Assembly (NCBI GenBank): GCA_012270795.1
Contig: JAAXHO010000107.1
Coordinates: 1-44,466 of the forward strand
Reading direction: 5' to 3'
From: Candidatus Poribacteria bacterium
GTDB taxonomy: Bacteria; Poribacteria; WGA-4E; WGA-3G
DNA length: 44,466 nucleotides
This document shows, one piece after another, positions 44,204-44,466 of this stretch. Under the pieces are notes generated by a model that saw nothing but the letters and a program-made list of their open reading frames with translations, was not told the origin of the DNA and did no database searches. Made by a program: the position numbers and the translations under genes. How positions within the stretch are numbered: position 1 is the stretch's first letter; every line of letters begins with the position of its first letter.

Positions 44204-44466
44204 CGCTCAGGGTTATTTAGTTTTAAGAATTATCAGTAGATGAGTGTTACTATCTGTATATATCGTAGGTCGGGTAGAGCACATCAAAACCCATAAGCGT
44301 CAATTTAAGAAATGAAACTCTTGTTTCTAACCCCGATTTTATGCCGTTCCATTCTGCTATCGGGGTAGAAACCCCTCCAACAAGAGAAAAATGGGGTAGA
44401 GTAACCCCTAAATTGACACCTATGGGTTTCGCTGCGCTCTACCTATAAGTGTAAACTTAAGGAATA
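44204..44466. repeat. Nested inverted repeat at the right edge
   Basis: The outer pair GTAGGTCGGGTAGAGC...AAACCCATAAGCGTCAATTT (44265-44307) matches, inverted, 44409-44445. Inside it CTCTTGTTTCTAACCCCGAT (44317-44336) pairs with 44359-44386. Shared modules are the GTAGGTCGGGTAGAGC of 23867-23956 and the CGGGGTTAGAAACCCCTCC of 20702-20720. CAGGGTTATTTA at 44207 resembles the end of the element at 19595. It seems a composite of several dispersed repeat units. No coding capacity is seen. Confidence 0.7.

Noticed and set aside
1-44466. tRNA or rRNA genes
   Set aside because: The intergenic gaps were read for clover-leaf and conserved rRNA segments and none was recognised. A covariance-model scan would be needed to be certain.

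Overview
The window reads as a chromosomal segment of a moderately AT-rich, Gram-negative-type bacterium using the standard bacterial code: TGA is a normal stop at the expected ends of thiD, gmhA, the LonN-domain gene and others. The best guess at lineage is Candidatus Poribacteria or a close relative. The clues are a secreted leucine-rich-repeat protease ending in dockerin-like repeats and an 'NYPNPFNPETWIPY' tail, phytanoyl-CoA dioxygenase, Gfo/Idh/MocA and formylglycine-enzyme-like genes, and many short palindromic repeats between genes. The lineage is inferred from recalled family features, not from a search.

Layout. 1-3000: an anchored protein with two von Willebrand A domains, then moaB. 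3000-11300, minus strand: a radical SAM/B12 protein, a fused ECF-type double ATPase, an FGE-like lipoprotein, a secreted metalloprotease-LRR gene broken by an in-frame TAA, and the ECF membrane subunit ecfT. 11400-15000, minus: a DUF1028 protein, hisD and murA. 15270-19080: a Gfo/Idh/MocA dehydrogenase converging on a truA - HD-domain - phytanoyl-dioxygenase operon. 19080-19855: a gene-free, repeat-packed island holding two MITE-like elements. 19856-23746: thiD, DUF2203, murJ and hisF. 24011-31914: a SpoIIE-type sensor phosphatase, gmhA, a sodium:solute symporter with its small subunit, a DUF3352-like protein and a GlmU-like nucleotidyltransferase. 31965-35688: a small hypothetical gene, a LarA-like gene and the minCDE operon. 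35864-36889: a DUF3179 gene. 36890-44180: an SDR dehydrogenase, a LonN-domain protein, a CDP-alcohol phosphatidyltransferase, two unknowns, a DAO-type flavoenzyme, an orphan DNA methyltransferase and a Liv-type binding lipoprotein.

The most striking observation is the DUF3179 gene. Its reading frame is interrupted by one TGA exactly where the family's CxxC motif has its first cysteine (TW-[TGA]-PLC). A stem-loop with the geometry of a bacterial SECIS element follows 20 nt later. The simplest reading is an exported selenoprotein with a Sec-x-x-Cys redox motif. A second interrupted gene, the protease with an in-frame TAA, cannot be explained by selenocysteine and looks like a nonsense mutation, readthrough or sequence error.

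Other points of interest are the split ECF module with no visible substrate-binding subunit, a HisF whose residue 130 is Gln instead of catalytic Asp, tandem helical repeats on the radical SAM protein, and a 418-bp element with perfect 20-bp terminal inverted repeats resembling IS256/Mutator ends. No rRNA, tRNA, CRISPR array or intact transposase gene was seen.
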